Shown: positions 27,122-36,300, numbered from the stretch's first letter. The stretch: 64,000 nucleotides of DNA from Thalassobacterium maritimum (GCF_031127805.1 NZ_JARXHW010000026.1:5013-69012); one strand, 5' to 3'. The notes: generated by a model not told the origin, from the letters alone. Numbers and translations are program-made.

Positions 27122-28267
27122 TTACAGTTCGCGTGAGCCGACATACACACGAGTGACGCGTTTGGTCACGGAGCAGAGGGTTTCCCAAGGGATGGTCTGT
27201 GCCTGTTCGCTGAACTCAGTAGTCGTGATCTCGTGTGCACCGTCTTTGCCGATCAGCACGACTGGATCTCCGATTTGTGCGCTGGGGCAGTCGGTGACAT
27301 CGACGATCGTTTGATCCATGGTGACGCGGCCCAGGATCGGGCAGCGCTGTGCATGGATCAGCACGCTGCCGCGATTACTGAGCTCCAGGGGCACACCGTC
27401 GCCATAGCCCGCTGTGAGCACCGCGATGCGTGAGTCACGCTTGAGTTGATGCGTGCGTGCGTAGCTGATGTCGGTGCCGCCGGGCAAGTCCTTGATCAGA
27501 CCTATGCGGGTGTGGAAGCTGAAAATGGGCTCGACGGCCACTCGGCCTAGTGCGGATTTTGGATAGGGCGGCACGCCAAATTGCAGTAGTCCGATGCGCA
27601 CCGCATTGTAGGGGCTGTCATTACTGAGCGTGTCGATGCCCGCCGAGTTGTCGGCATGGATCAGTAGTGACTCCGCTAAGCCTCGCTCTGATTGTAGGGC
27701 TCGTAAAAAGCGTTCGCGTTGCACTTCGGTAAATTGAGTATCACTGTCGGCGCTGGAAAAATGAGTGTAGACGCCTTCGAGCTGGAGCGCGGGCATGGCC
27801 TGTATTTGTGTCAATAGGGCCGGTGCATCGCGGTGCCAGATACCGAGGCGCCCCATGCCGGTATCGATTTTGAGGTGCACTTTGATACGGCAGCCATTGG
27901 CTTGCCCCAGTGCATTGAGACGCTCGCACTCGCCGAGGGTGCTGACGGTGGCGGTGAGATCATACTCGACCACGAAGTGGTCCTCCTGCGGCAGTAGCGG
28001 GCTCAGCACTAGTATCGGCCAACCGGCGCCCATGTGGCGTATGTCGGCGGCTTCAGTCACATTGGCCACTGCGAAACAGTCGACTCCGCTTTGCATCAAG
28101 CGACGCACAATTTGTGGCATGCCATGGCCGTAGGCGTCGGCTTTGACCACGGCCACGTAGCGCATGCGCGCAGGCAGCGCAGCTTGTATGCGCTTCAAGT
28201 TACGCTCAAAGGCCGCGAGGTCGATTTCCGCCCAGCAGCGTAGAGGGGAGGTGGTGGCTGTGCTCAC
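27122..28267 (-). CDS. alr: Alanine racemase
   Basis: 381 residues. AVVKADAYGHGMPQI carries the PLP-binding Lys42. DISYARTHQLKRDSR holds the second catalytic base Tyr, and GYGDGVPLELSNRGS plus RVTMDQTIVDVTD are the conserved C-terminal beta-domain blocks. It interconverts L- and D-alanine for peptidoglycan. The length is normal. It is followed on the minus strand by nothing, and preceded by tsaB with 21 bp between them, suggesting co-transcription from tsaB. Confidence 0.95.
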   Translation of the reverse strand: MSTATTSPLRCWAEIDLAAFERNLKRIQAALPARMRYVAVVKADAYGHGMPQIVRRLMQSGVDCFAVANVTEAADIRHMGAGWPILVLSPLLPQEDHFVVEYDLTATVSTLGECERLNALGQANGCRIKVHLKIDTGMGRLGIWHRDAPALLTQIQAMPALQLEGVYTHFSSADSDTQFTEVQRERFLRALQSERGLAESLLIHADNSAGIDTLSNDSPYNAVRIGLLQFGVPPYPKSALGRVAVEPIFSFHTRIGLIKDLPGGTDISYARTHQLKRDSRIAVLTAGYGDGVPLELSNRGSVLIHAQRCPILGRVTMDQTIVDVTDCPSAQIGDPVVLIGKDGAHEITTTEFSEQAQTIPWETLCSVTKRVTRVYVGSREL

Positions 28268-28288
28268 TTTTTTCTGAGGAGGTGAAGA

Positions 28289-28954
28289 TCAGGCCTGTGC
28301 CCGGTGGCGGGTCGGTGTCCATTTCTGAAAGGTATTGATACCGGAGCTGTAAAGCTCCACGCTTTCGCTTGCTTGCAGTAGGCCGGGCTCTGTGCGAACC
28401 GAGCTGAGTTGAGCGGGCCGGTAACTCAAGGTTTGCGCCCGAGCGGGCGGGCTTTGCCAACCTTTACGCTGGGGCAAGTGGAAGAGTGGCCCCGTCCAAG
28501 CGGCTAGGCCTGCATCGTCGATCACTTCGCTGCTGCCGACCTGGCCGTCGCGAATGTAGAGTGCGTTCCATGCGCCCTTTTTCCAATCGGCTACAATGAG
28601 GGCGTCTTGCAGTTCTGGCTGGGCGTGGCATAAGGCGTGCGCGATCAGCTGTAGGCTGTTGTATTTATATAGCTTAGCCGAGGCTGGGTAGAGGCGCGTC
28701 CATGTTTCGATCGCCATGGCGCAGAGGCGCAGTCCCAAGACCGAGCCGGGGCCCTCACAGTAAATGTAACGATCGATGTCGGCCAAGCTAAGCTTGGCCT
28801 CAGCTAAACTCTGCTCGATCGCGGGAAACAATTCTTCCAAGGGCGTGCCGGGGCGGTCGATCGTGGCCAGCCATTGATCTTGGGAGTTGAGCAGCCCCGC
28901 AAATACCGAGCTGCCGGAGCCGTCGATCACGAGGGAGATGTGGTCTTCTTGCAT
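28289..28954 (-). CDS. tsaB: TsaB-like tRNA threonylcarbamoyladenosine biosynthesis protein
   Basis: About 221 residues from ATG 28954; an ATG seven codons upstream is also in frame. LVIDGSGSSVFAGLL is the ASKHA phosphate-1 strand. YCEGPGSVLGLRLCAMAIET matches the TsaB GPGSFTGLR motif with VL in place of FT. It lacks the metal-binding HxxxH of TsaD, as expected of TsaB, which scaffolds TsaD for the t6A37 modification of ANN-decoding tRNAs. The C-terminal third is poorly conserved. It lies upstream of alr in the same direction. Confidence 0.8.
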   Translation of the reverse strand: MQEDHISLVIDGSGSSVFAGLLNSQDQWLATIDRPGTPLEELFPAIEQSLAEAKLSLADIDRYIYCEGPGSVLGLRLCAMAIETWTRLYPASAKLYKYNSLQLIAHALCHAQPELQDALIVADWKKGAWNALYIRDGQVGSSEVIDDAGLAAWTGPLFHLPQRKGWQSPPARAQTLSYRPAQLSSVRTEPGLLQASESVELYSSGINTFQKWTPTRHRAQA

Positions 28955-29060
28955 ATAGATAGTCGTAGTGTGCACGGCGACGTGTGCCAGCGAAATATTT
29001 CAAGAACTTTCTTTGAGTCTATTACGGATATATAGGTCGACCGTCATTTGTGGCTTGATA

Positions 29061-29082
29061 ATACTATAGGGGGGTATAGTAT
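29061..29082. promoter_or_regulatory. RcnR/CsoR-type operator
   Basis: Perfect inverted repeat ATACTATA-GGGGGG-TATAGTAT centred on a G6 tract, seven bases before the ATG of the sensor gene. It contains the TACT...G6...AGTA layout known for RcnR-family operators. Position over the start region implies autorepression of the sensor-pump pair, relieved by metal. Confidence 0.9.
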
Positions 29083-29088
29083 TTAGGA

Positions 29089-29364
29089 ATGGGACATTTA
29101 CACGGAGATAACAAGAAGTTGGTCGCGCGGGTGCGTCGTTTGAAAGGACAGTTGGAAGGCGTGGAGCGAATGCTGACTGAGCAGGAAGACTGCTATACGG
29201 TGTTACAAAGTGTCGCGGCCTGCCGAGGGGCATTGAATTCGCTGACCCGCGAGTTGATTCACGAGCATATTGAGCATCATTTGCTCGGTGCAGAAGGCGC
29301 TACGGATTCGGTGCGTGAAGCTTCGAAGGAGGTGCAGGCGATCATTAACAGCTATTTAAAATAG
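29089..29364 (+). CDS. Metal-sensing repressor, RcnR/DmeR-type (CsoR family)
   Basis: 91 residues, all-helical CsoR/RcnR (DUF156) fold. The ligand fingerprint of RcnR is present at exactly its known numbering: His3 in MGHLHG, Cys35 in EQEDCYTV, His60 and His64 in ELIHEHIEHH. That set discriminates Ni/Co sensors from Cu-sensing CsoR (C-H-C). RRLKGQLEGVERML is the DNA-contact helix. It probably represses itself and the DmeF pump 9 bp downstream through the G-tract operator seven bases upstream. Confidence 0.93.
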   Translation: MGHLHGDNKKLVARVRRLKGQLEGVERMLTEQEDCYTVLQSVAACRGALNSLTRELIHEHIEHHLLGAEGATDSVREASKEVQAIINSYLK

Positions 29365-29373
29365 GGGAGTATT

Positions 29374-30342
29374 ATGGGGAAGATCGATATTACGAAATGG
29401 CAGCATAGTCATAGTTTTGGACAAGAAGTTCGTAAAGAGGGGGAGTCGCGCACTTTGTGGGTGATTGCTATTACTGCGCTGATGATGGTCATTGAGATCG
29501 CAGCTGGCATGGCTTTTGGCTCGATGGCATTGTTAGCGGATGGCTTGCACATGGCCTCGCACACCGCGGCTTTGGGTATCACTGCCTTTGCCTACATTTA
29601 TGCGCGCAAATATGCGCATGATACACGCTTCAGTTTCGGCACTGGCAAAGTGAATGCCTTGGGGGGATTCACCGGGGCTTTGCTGCTCGCTGTCTTTGCC
29701 CTTGTGATGGCTTGGGAGAGTGTGGAGCGATTATTGAATCCAACTGAGATCGTATTCAATTCTGCCATTGCGGTGGCGATCATTGGATTAATCGTGAATG
29801 GGGTTTCCGTTTTTATCCTGGGGGCCGACCATGATCACGGTCATGATCATTCACACAGCCATGAGCACCATCACGAGCACGAGCATGGACATGGCGATCA
29901 TCACCATCATGATCATGGGCATCATCACGATCACAATTTGCGGTCTGCGTATCTACATGTTTTGGCGGACGCTTTGACCTCCTTGACGGCAATCATTGCA
30001 CTTTTAGCGGCAAAGTACTTTGGGTGGATCTGGATGGACCCGTTGATGGGAATCGTCGGCTCCTTGCTCGTTGCTAAATGGTCGGTCGGTTTACTAAAAC
30101 AGACGAGTCAAGTTCTACTCGACTATCAAGCATCGGAGACCCTTATAAGTGAGGTCAGGCGCGCAATTGAAGGTGATGAACATAGCCAGATCAGCGATTT
30201 GCATGTGTGGTTAATTGGGCCCAATCGTTATAGCGTAATCGTAGCACTCGTGTCGGAGACTCCGGATTCGGTTGCTGCTTACCGTAGTCGTTTAGATCCC
30301 GACAAATTTAGTCATGTGACGGTTCAAGTGGATCGACTGTAG
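29374..30342 (+). CDS. dmeF: Cobalt/nickel efflux CDF transporter DmeF
   Basis: 322 residues. The N-terminal WQHSHSF (residues 9-15) is the DmeF hallmark. Six transmembrane helices with metal-site residues HMASH in TM2 and HVLAD in TM5, which differ from the HD-HD zinc set of the other CDF at 22.7 kb. A His-rich cytoplasmic loop (about residues 150-187, with runs such as HEHHHEHEHGHGDHHHHDH) probably buffers metal. Proton-driven export of Co/Ni. Cotranscribed with the RcnR-type sensor (9-bp gap). The C-terminal cytoplasmic domain ends at SHVTVQVDRL. Confidence 0.94.
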   Translation: MGKIDITKWQHSHSFGQEVRKEGESRTLWVIAITALMMVIEIAAGMAFGSMALLADGLHMASHTAALGITAFAYIYARKYAHDTRFSFGTGKVNALGGFTGALLLAVFALVMAWESVERLLNPTEIVFNSAIAVAIIGLIVNGVSVFILGADHDHGHDHSHSHEHHHEHEHGHGDHHHHDHGHHHDHNLRSAYLHVLADALTSLTAIIALLAAKYFGWIWMDPLMGIVGSLLVAKWSVGLLKQTSQVLLDYQASETLISEVRRAIEGDEHSQISDLHVWLIGPNRYSVIVALVSETPDSVAAYRSRLDPDKFSHVTVQVDRL

Positions 30343-30417
30343 CTCGAGCTCACTGTGATGGCACCTTGGCTGCAGTTGGGGAGGGCTCAGAACCGCGGAT
30401 GAGGTGTATTGTGTCGC

Positions 30418-31224
30418 TTACTGGCGTTCGCGGCAGATATTACACAGGCAAATCATGTCCTTGCCGACGGATTTGTAGCGGAAGTCGCGCTCCGGGGCAC
30501 TTTGATCGCTTGCCCCGCACTCTTCGCAGGTGTGGAGTGCCGTGTGGGCGCGTTCTTTGCGTTCACCTTCAAACTTGGCTCTACGCTGACGGGTTTCGAG
30601 TGATTGTTGCAGCATGCCCTTGAAAAAGAGTAGGTATGCGAGGTAGGGGGCTAGGAATGCGATCCGGTGCCCCAGTGAGGGCAATGCTAAGACGGCGAAG
30701 AAGCCGAAGCCGACGATGATCCATGCCAGCCATTTAACCTTCACGGGGATGACAAACATCATCAGGAATTGGATGTTGGGGTTGAGTGTGGCGAAGGCGA
30801 GAAAGAGGCTATAGTAGAGAAAGCGGGGCGCGACATAGAGTGTCGCGGCCGGGGAAATGAGTTGTCCGATAAAGGCGCCTGCAATGGCTAATACAATACA
30901 GGTAAGCAGGAAGACATTGAGTCGGAAGGTGCCCCATTGTGCTTCGAGATTTTGGCTCATCATCCATAGTATATACCAGAAGAAGGCTAGGAATATCGCC
31001 TGGAAGGCGGTGGCCGGGACGAAGGGCGGGGTGATCAAAAAAGAGAGTAAGCGCCACCACTCGCCGGCAAAGACGGCTTTGGGCACTAGCAATAGGCCTT
31101 CAAACTCTAGGCGCCCGGTGAGCATACCGGCATAGATTATGAGCTGCGCGACGATTAGCGTCATCACAACATTCGGCACGGCAAGTATACCGAGGCGCTT
31201 TTCCAGCTTATCCAACATTTTCAT
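30418..31224 (-). CDS. Rhomboid-like membrane protein with C-terminal zinc-ribbon
   Basis: 268 residues, about six membrane helices, then a soluble tail with CEECG and CLCNIC (two CxxC pairs) that looks like a zinc ribbon. The layout (GEWWRLLSFLITPPF, then MMSQNLEAQWGTFRLNVF) resembles rhomboid/derlin-fold proteins. I see no GxSG serine motif, so it is probably a non-proteolytic pseudo-rhomboid. First gene after DmeF in the opposite orientation. It leads no obvious pathway; the next gene upstream on the same strand is a C39-like peptidase 12 bp away, so the two may be cotranscribed. Confidence 0.75.
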   Translation of the reverse strand: MKMLDKLEKRLGILAVPNVVMTLIVAQLIIYAGMLTGRLEFEGLLLVPKAVFAGEWWRLLSFLITPPFVPATAFQAIFLAFFWYILWMMSQNLEAQWGTFRLNVFLLTCIVLAIAGAFIGQLISPAATLYVAPRFLYYSLFLAFATLNPNIQFLMMFVIPVKVKWLAWIIVGFGFFAVLALPSLGHRIAFLAPYLAYLLFFKGMLQQSLETRQRRAKFEGERKERAHTALHTCEECGASDQSAPERDFRYKSVGKDMICLCNICRERQ

Positions 31225-31236
31225 AGGCGGCTACCC

Positions 31237-32256
31237 TTACAAGCTCGGCGCTGGATGCAACTCGATCATGGGCAATTCCCATATTTTTTCGTCGTGACCG
31301 TTTTGCTGGAAGGCAGTGGCCCAGTTGCGGGTGAGGCTGCCGAGTGTCATGAGCTGGGCAGGTTGCCAGCCGCGTTCGTCGATTTTACGCACTAGAAAGC
31401 GAGCGCCGCCTTTTGGGGGGCGGGTGACAAAGAGGTAGGCTTGGGTGTCTCCGGACTGGCTGAGTGGGATGAATACGGCGGGGGCGCGTTCGAAGGCGAG
31501 CTCGAGTATCATGCGTCCATCGTCGCGCGCGGTATCACGGGCGAAGCGTGCATTATCGCGCGCATCGCGGCGGCTGCACCAGACGAGCTCGTGTGCTTGA
31601 TTCGCACGGGCGAGGCGTTGCTGCAGCATCAGGAAGTTGCCATCAAATTGGGGCACGATGCTTTGTATTTTTTGAATAAAGTCTTCGCTGGCGCTGGGCG
31701 CCTCAGCTGGAGCTTCGATCAAAACGATGCCGTAGCCTTCCTGGGCGGTTTGTTGATAGGATTTTTCAAATACCTGGCCCCATGGGTTGTGGAATTTGAG
31801 TTCCTTATGGCGATCATTGTAGCCTACGATCACACAGCCGTGGCCCATCGAGCCGAAGACATTTGGGCGAAAGGAGATGTAAATGGGGCCTGTGTGGGCG
31901 AGGCTTTTTCGGATCTCTGGTAGGGCGTGTTGGTAAAAGTCTGCTGAGCCTTCCCAGCGCAGGGTTTCTCCGCTAAAGCCGAGTTTTTGCATGGCGAGCA
32001 GCATGTCGCTGGGGTAGGTGCCTTGATTGTTGGCAGACATGGCAGAAGAGAGCTCGGCCACTTGGTCTTGGTCAGTCTTGATACCATGGAATTGGGCAAT
32101 CATCGCGGCTGAAGCGGGCACGCAGTAGTTGCCCTTTTGCCGGATCATGGGCACTTTTTTGAGTTCGACTCGATCGGGCAGTTCATTGTCGTTACCTGTT
32201 GCGTAGGCGCATGTGGCGCTCAACAACAGCAGCAGAATACGATTGAAGTGTTTCAC
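31237..32256 (-). CDS. Secreted C39-like cysteine peptidase family protein
   Basis: 339 residues with a signal peptide (ILLLLLSATCAYA). The papain-like/C39 active site is visible: RQKGNYCVPASAAM gives Cys45, GSMGHGCVIVGYND gives His139, and KFHNPWG gives the Asn/Asp position ~157. The family includes bacteriocin-leader peptidases and stand-alone periplasmic C39-like proteins; with no ABC transporter present, this is the latter type. The C-terminal half is unrecognised. The gene sits between the rhomboid-like and TPR genes, all on the minus strand with short gaps. Confidence 0.82.
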   Translation of the reverse strand: MKHFNRILLLLLSATCAYATGNDNELPDRVELKKVPMIRQKGNYCVPASAAMIAQFHGIKTDQDQVAELSSAMSANNQGTYPSDMLLAMQKLGFSGETLRWEGSADFYQHALPEIRKSLAHTGPIYISFRPNVFGSMGHGCVIVGYNDRHKELKFHNPWGQVFEKSYQQTAQEGYGIVLIEAPAEAPSASEDFIQKIQSIVPQFDGNFLMLQQRLARANQAHELVWCSRRDARDNARFARDTARDDGRMILELAFERAPAVFIPLSQSGDTQAYLFVTRPPKGGARFLVRKIDERGWQPAQLMTLGSLTRNWATAFQQNGHDEKIWELPMIELHPAPSL

Positions 32257-32273
32257 GTCGGGGCGTGGCGAAA

Positions 32274-33248
32274 TTAAGGAGCGAGCAGGGCGACGCTGTC
32301 GTGCAGAGTGAGCACGCGCGCGAGAGTGTATTCAAATACGCGGGTGTCACCATGGCGTGCCACCCATTCGAAGTGCGGTTTGGCTTGTTCTGGCTGGTGA
32401 TTTGCACGTAGCTTGAGGCCAATGTAGGTGTGCGCCTCAGTCTCTTGCGCGGTGTCCATTACGTAGCTAATGAGTTCGGCGGCGTCGATGCTGTCGTTCA
32501 AGTAGTCGACCACTGGGGCGGGCCAGTGGTTGAGTGGCTTGTTTTGTACTGCATACTTAAGGGAGTTCTGCGCCTGCTGCACTTCGCCGGTTTCGAGGTA
32601 TGAGAAGTAGGCGATCAGCTGCGGGTAAACGGAGCTCTCGTTTTTCTTGTTATACATCAAAGTGGCCGTCTTCGCGGAGAGCGCTGCTTGAGAGAAATCG
32701 CCCCGGCACATTTGTGTCCATGCGAGTGTTTCGTAAAAGAAGCCATTGATGGGCTGTTCGGAAGTGGCTTGTTCGAAGGATCGGAGTGCGGTGTCGAAAT
32801 CTTCCATATTGAAGGCGGCGAGCCCGCGGCCATTCCAAGCGAAAGCGTGGCGTGGGTGAGTTTGCACGATCGCGTCGTAGGAGGCAAATGCCTCGTTGTG
32901 GCGCTCCGACTCCGCGTAGATCATGGCTTGGCCCAGCAGCGCGGCAAGATCTTGATGGTCGATGAGGAGGGCCTGCTGAAAGTGTTCTAGTGCACCGTCG
33001 GAATCGCCGGATTGTAAGAGCTGATAGGCTTCAGTCACCAGTGCGTTGGGGCTGCTCTGTGAGACTTGGCTGCTCGAGGTGGTTCCGGTTTGTGTGTTTG
33101 TTGCGATGGCCGCATCTTCCAGGTCTTCCAGTTTTTGGGAACTCTCGCCACTGCTTTGAGCGCCTACCGGTAGCGTCAATATACTGAGGAGTAGCAGTTG
33201 AAAGCTCTGTCTTCTAAAGAAATTATTGATTCGAGTGATTGCCATCAT
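32274..33248 (-). CDS. Exported tetratricopeptide-repeat protein
   Basis: About 324 residues from ATG 33248, which avoids overlap with the upstream glycosyltransferase stop at 33250. Signal peptide FQLLLLSILTLPVGA. The mature N-terminus is Ser/Thr/Gln-rich and disordered. From residue ~80 it has TPR units: AYQLLQSGDSDGALEHFQQA, then a DLAALLGQAMIYAESE unit, HAFAWNGRGLAAFNMEDFDT and NGFFYETLAWTQMCRGDFSQ. A scaffold or assembly role in the periplasm is likely. Same direction as the C39-like gene, 17 bp apart. Confidence 0.85.
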   Translation of the reverse strand: MMAITRINNFFRRQSFQLLLLSILTLPVGAQSSGESSQKLEDLEDAAIATNTQTGTTSSSQVSQSSPNALVTEAYQLLQSGDSDGALEHFQQALLIDHQDLAALLGQAMIYAESERHNEAFASYDAIVQTHPRHAFAWNGRGLAAFNMEDFDTALRSFEQATSEQPINGFFYETLAWTQMCRGDFSQAALSAKTATLMYNKKNESSVYPQLIAYFSYLETGEVQQAQNSLKYAVQNKPLNHWPAPVVDYLNDSIDAAELISYVMDTAQETEAHTYIGLKLRANHQPEQAKPHFEWVARHGDTRVFEYTLARVLTLHDSVALLAP

Positions 33249-33249
33249 G

Positions 33250-34431
33250 CTACAGCGTAGACTGTTCGCTGTTAGACACAATGTCAATTTGAGGCGTAGT
33301 TTGTTCCGTTTTTGCGGCTTTTTGCAGTAAGTGGTTGAAGCGGTCGATGGTGGCGGACCAAGGGTAATTGATGGCTGTGGCGCGAGCGGCGGTGCGGATG
33401 GGGGGCATCTTGGACTGTTCTTGGATCACGGATTCGGTGCATTGAATAAAGGCCTGGCGGTCGGCTAATGACACTAAATGTCCATTGGACCCGGACTGGA
33501 TGAACTGTTTGCCGGCAGCGTAATCATAGGTGATGACCGCGAGTCCGCTGGCCATGGCTTCGATCACGACGTTGCCGAAGGTTTCGCTGGTGCTGGCAAA
33601 AATAAAGATGTCGGCGGAGGCGTAATGGCGTGCGAGGTCCTCATCATAACGCATGCCTGCAAAATGCACCTCGGGCCACTGGCGTTCCAATTTCTTGCGC
33701 ACGGGCCCATCGCCCACGACCACCATCTTGAGCTCGGGGCAATGCTTGCGTGCGGCTGCCCATGCTTCGAGTGTGAGCGGAATGTCCTTTTCGGCGGCGA
33801 CTCGGCCCACATAGAGCGCAACCGGGCTGTGGGCTGCGGCGCCCCAGCTGCGACGCAGTTCGGGGTCGCGCTTGTCGGGGCTAAACAGCACGGTGTCCGC
33901 GCCACGGCCTAGCATCTGCAGGCGTTGGACGCCGTCTTTTTCCAGGCGTTGGATGAGGCTGGGATCGGGCACGGTGGTGAGGGCACACTGATTGTGAAAC
34001 CAGCGCAGGTAGGCCATCATCCAGCGCGCAGCAAAGGCGGCTCCGTAATCGGCGCAGTAATCCTGGAAGTTGGTATGAAAGGTCGAGCTGACGGGGATGC
34101 GTAACTTGCGGGCCGAGCGCAGCGAGGAGAAGCCCAGCGGCCCTTCGGTGGCGACGTGCACGATGTCAGGTTTGTCTGCTTCAAATAGGCGTTCGAGCTC
34201 ACCTGGGCGAGGCAGGCCGAGTTTGAGGCCCGCGTAGTTGGGAATCGGGATGCCAAAGACTTCGTGCACCTGTAAGGAGGCGTGCTCGGCGGGTGGGGCC
34301 TCTTGATGGCGCGGCTTGATCAGTGTGATGCGATGCCCTTTGGCGAGTAGACCACGCACGAGACGCTGATTCGTCATTGCCACGCCGTTGACCTCCGGCG
34401 GGTAGGTTTCCGTAACAAGTGCAATATGCAT
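33250..34431 (-). CDS. GT4-family glycosyltransferase
   Basis: 393 residues. IALVTETYPPEVNGVAMTNQ is the N-terminal GT-B signature of the alpha-mannosyltransferase/SqdX-like branch. VALYVGRVAAEKDIPLTLEA and FASTSETFGNVVIEAMASGL carry the nucleotide-sugar E-x7-E motif near residues 290-300. It transfers a hexose from a nucleotide donor to a lipid or sugar acceptor, perhaps a glycolipid headgroup. No membrane segment. First gene of the minus-strand run GT4-TPR-C39-rhomboid-like, and divergent from the MBL-ribD operon. Confidence 0.9.
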   Translation of the reverse strand: MHIALVTETYPPEVNGVAMTNQRLVRGLLAKGHRITLIKPRHQEAPPAEHASLQVHEVFGIPIPNYAGLKLGLPRPGELERLFEADKPDIVHVATEGPLGFSSLRSARKLRIPVSSTFHTNFQDYCADYGAAFAARWMMAYLRWFHNQCALTTVPDPSLIQRLEKDGVQRLQMLGRGADTVLFSPDKRDPELRRSWGAAAHSPVALYVGRVAAEKDIPLTLEAWAAARKHCPELKMVVVGDGPVRKKLERQWPEVHFAGMRYDEDLARHYASADIFIFASTSETFGNVVIEAMASGLAVITYDYAAGKQFIQSGSNGHLVSLADRQAFIQCTESVIQEQSKMPPIRTAARATAINYPWSATIDRFNHLLQKAAKTEQTTPQIDIVSNSEQSTL

Positions 34432-34549
34432 AGGGCGCGCAACCTAGAGGCCCAGAATCATGGCGCAAGTGCGGCATTGTGACAATCTGGTGACCGCTCA
34501 ATACTTACGGATTGAAACCGGCGGCGTGGCCTGCATCGTCAGCCGCATC

Positions 34550-35182
34550 ATGATTATCGAATTTCAAGAACTCCCTCCGATTGGCACCAATGCCTTTGCC
34601 CTTATTGAGCCATCGCTGCAGCAATGTGTGATTGTCGATGCGCCTGCCGATGCGTATGCGTGGGCGCAGCAAGTGGCGGATCAGCATGGCTGCAAAATTG
34701 TGGCCCTCATTTTGACGCATGGGCACTGGGATCATATTTTGGATGGGCATCAGTTCGCGGCGGCGGGCGTGCCTACCTATGGACATGCGGACGATCGCGA
34801 GATGTTTGCTGCGCCGTCCAAAATGGCCAGCTACGCGATCCCTGGGCTGGAGTTGAAGGAAGTGCCGATTGACCATTGGATTCAAGGCGGCGATCAGCTC
34901 GAGCTGCTAGGCACACAGATGGAGATTCGTCATGTGCCGGGGCACTGCCCTGGCAATGTCTTGGTCTACATCGCCAGCGAAAAAGCCGCCATCGTGGGGG
35001 ATGTCATCTTTGCAGGCAGTGTGGGGCGCTATGACCTGCCGGGCGGGGATTTCTCGGTATTGGAAAAATCGATTAAGACTCAGGTCTATACTTTGCCAGA
35101 TGAGACCACGCTCTATCCGGGCCACGGTCCGGCGACTTCGGTGATTCAGGAAAAGGCGAGTAACCCATACGTGAAAGGGTAA
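34550..35182 (+). CDS. MBL-fold hydrolase, glyoxalase II-like
   Basis: About 210 residues from ATG 34550. A more upstream start at 34460 would add 30 residues with no family match and crowd the divergent promoter. LTHGHWDHILDG is the HxHxDH zinc motif; RHVPGHCPGNVLVY, GDVIFAGSVGRYDLPGGD and LYPGHGPATS complete the metal ligands. The family covers glyoxalase II and other thioester hydrolases. Its stop overlaps the ribD start (TAATG), so it is the first gene of the ribD-rdgB transcript. Confidence 0.9.
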   Translation: MIIEFQELPPIGTNAFALIEPSLQQCVIVDAPADAYAWAQQVADQHGCKIVALILTHGHWDHILDGHQFAAAGVPTYGHADDREMFAAPSKMASYAIPGLELKEVPIDHWIQGGDQLELLGTQMEIRHVPGHCPGNVLVYIASEKAAIVGDVIFAGSVGRYDLPGGDFSVLEKSIKTQVYTLPDETTLYPGHGPATSVIQEKASNPYVKG

Positions 35183-36300
35183 TGTCGGATCCGCTCAAAG
35201 ATGAACGCTTTATGCGGCGCGCGCTGGAACTGGCGCAGCGAGCATGGGGACAGACGCACCCGAACCCGATGGTGGGCGCTGTCATCGTCGAAGACGGCGA
35301 GATTGTGGCCGAAGGTTGGCACCATGCGGCCGGGAAAGCGCATGCCGAGATTGAGGCGATCCGGGCCTTGGGGCGCAAACCTACGGGCGGGGCGACGATC
35401 TATGTGACACTTGAGCCCTGCAGCACTTGCGGGCGCACGGGCGCGTGCACGGATGCGATCATCGCGGCCGGATTCGCAGCTGTGGTGGTGGGCGCGCAGG
35501 ACCCGAATCCAGCTCATGCCGGGCGTGGCTTGGCGATTCTTCGCGAAGCCGGCATCGCTGTGACTTCGGGCGTATTGGCGCAGGAGTGTGCCGACTTGAA
35601 TCTTATTTTTAATCATTGGATCACGCAGAATACGCCGCTAATAGCCGCCAAAATGGCGCTCACCTTAGATGGCAAATTTGCGGCCGCTTCCGGGCATTCG
35701 CGTTGGGTGACTGGTGAGTTGGCACGGGCGGATGTCATGCGTTGGCGTCGTTACTTCCCCGCGATCGCGGTGGGAGCGAATACCGTGTTGCACGACAACC
35801 CGAGCCTGACCTCGCGCATCGGCGAGCAAGTCTGGTGTCCGCAGCGCTTTGTTTTTGATCGTAGTCTAAAGACGCTGGAGCCGGCGCAACTGCCGCAGAT
35901 ATATTCGGATGCTTATGCGTCCAATACGGTGCTGCTGTGTGCCGAATCGGCTGCGACCGAGCTGCAGGCACGAGCGGCTCGTCATGACATAGAAGTCTGG
36001 ATTTTGCCAGAGGTGGAAGGGCAGCTCGATTGGCAGGCCTTTCGGGCGCGTTGCCTCGAGGCCGAGATCTATGGTGTCTATGTGGAAGTCGGGCCCAGGC
36101 TCGCCACGCGGGTCATTGAGTCGGCCTTGGTGGACTACTTATTTATTTACCAAGCCCCCAAACTGCTCGCAGATGCGGCAGCGCCTGGCTTGGGCTCGCT
36201 GCGCAATACGCAGCACATGCACCAAGCCTGGACGCTGCAAGCATTGCGGCGTGCACAGTTTGGAGAGGATCATTTAACCCGAGGATTTCTACAAAAATGA
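35182..36300 (+). CDS. ribD: Bifunctional riboflavin deaminase/reductase RibD
   Basis: 372 residues. Deaminase half: GKAHAEIEAI (His54, Glu56) and LEPCSTCGRTGAC (Cys80, Cys89) bind zinc. The usual CSHHGRTPPC reads CSTCGRTGAC here, keeping the ligands. Reductase half: KMALTLDGKFAAASGHSRWV and AIAVGANTVLHDNPSLTSR. Catalyses steps two and three of riboflavin synthesis (deamination, then NADPH reduction of the ribose side chain). Start ATG overlaps the previous stop and its stop overlaps rdgB (ATGA), so translation is coupled. Confidence 0.93.
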   Translation: MSDPLKDERFMRRALELAQRAWGQTHPNPMVGAVIVEDGEIVAEGWHHAAGKAHAEIEAIRALGRKPTGGATIYVTLEPCSTCGRTGACTDAIIAAGFAAVVVGAQDPNPAHAGRGLAILREAGIAVTSGVLAQECADLNLIFNHWITQNTPLIAAKMALTLDGKFAAASGHSRWVTGELARADVMRWRRYFPAIAVGANTVLHDNPSLTSRIGEQVWCPQRFVFDRSLKTLEPAQLPQIYSDAYASNTVLLCAESAATELQARAARHDIEVWILPEVEGQLDWQAFRARCLEAEIYGVYVEVGPRLATRVIESALVDYLFIYQAPKLLADAAAPGLGSLRNTQHMHQAWTLQALRRAQFGEDHLTRGFLQK

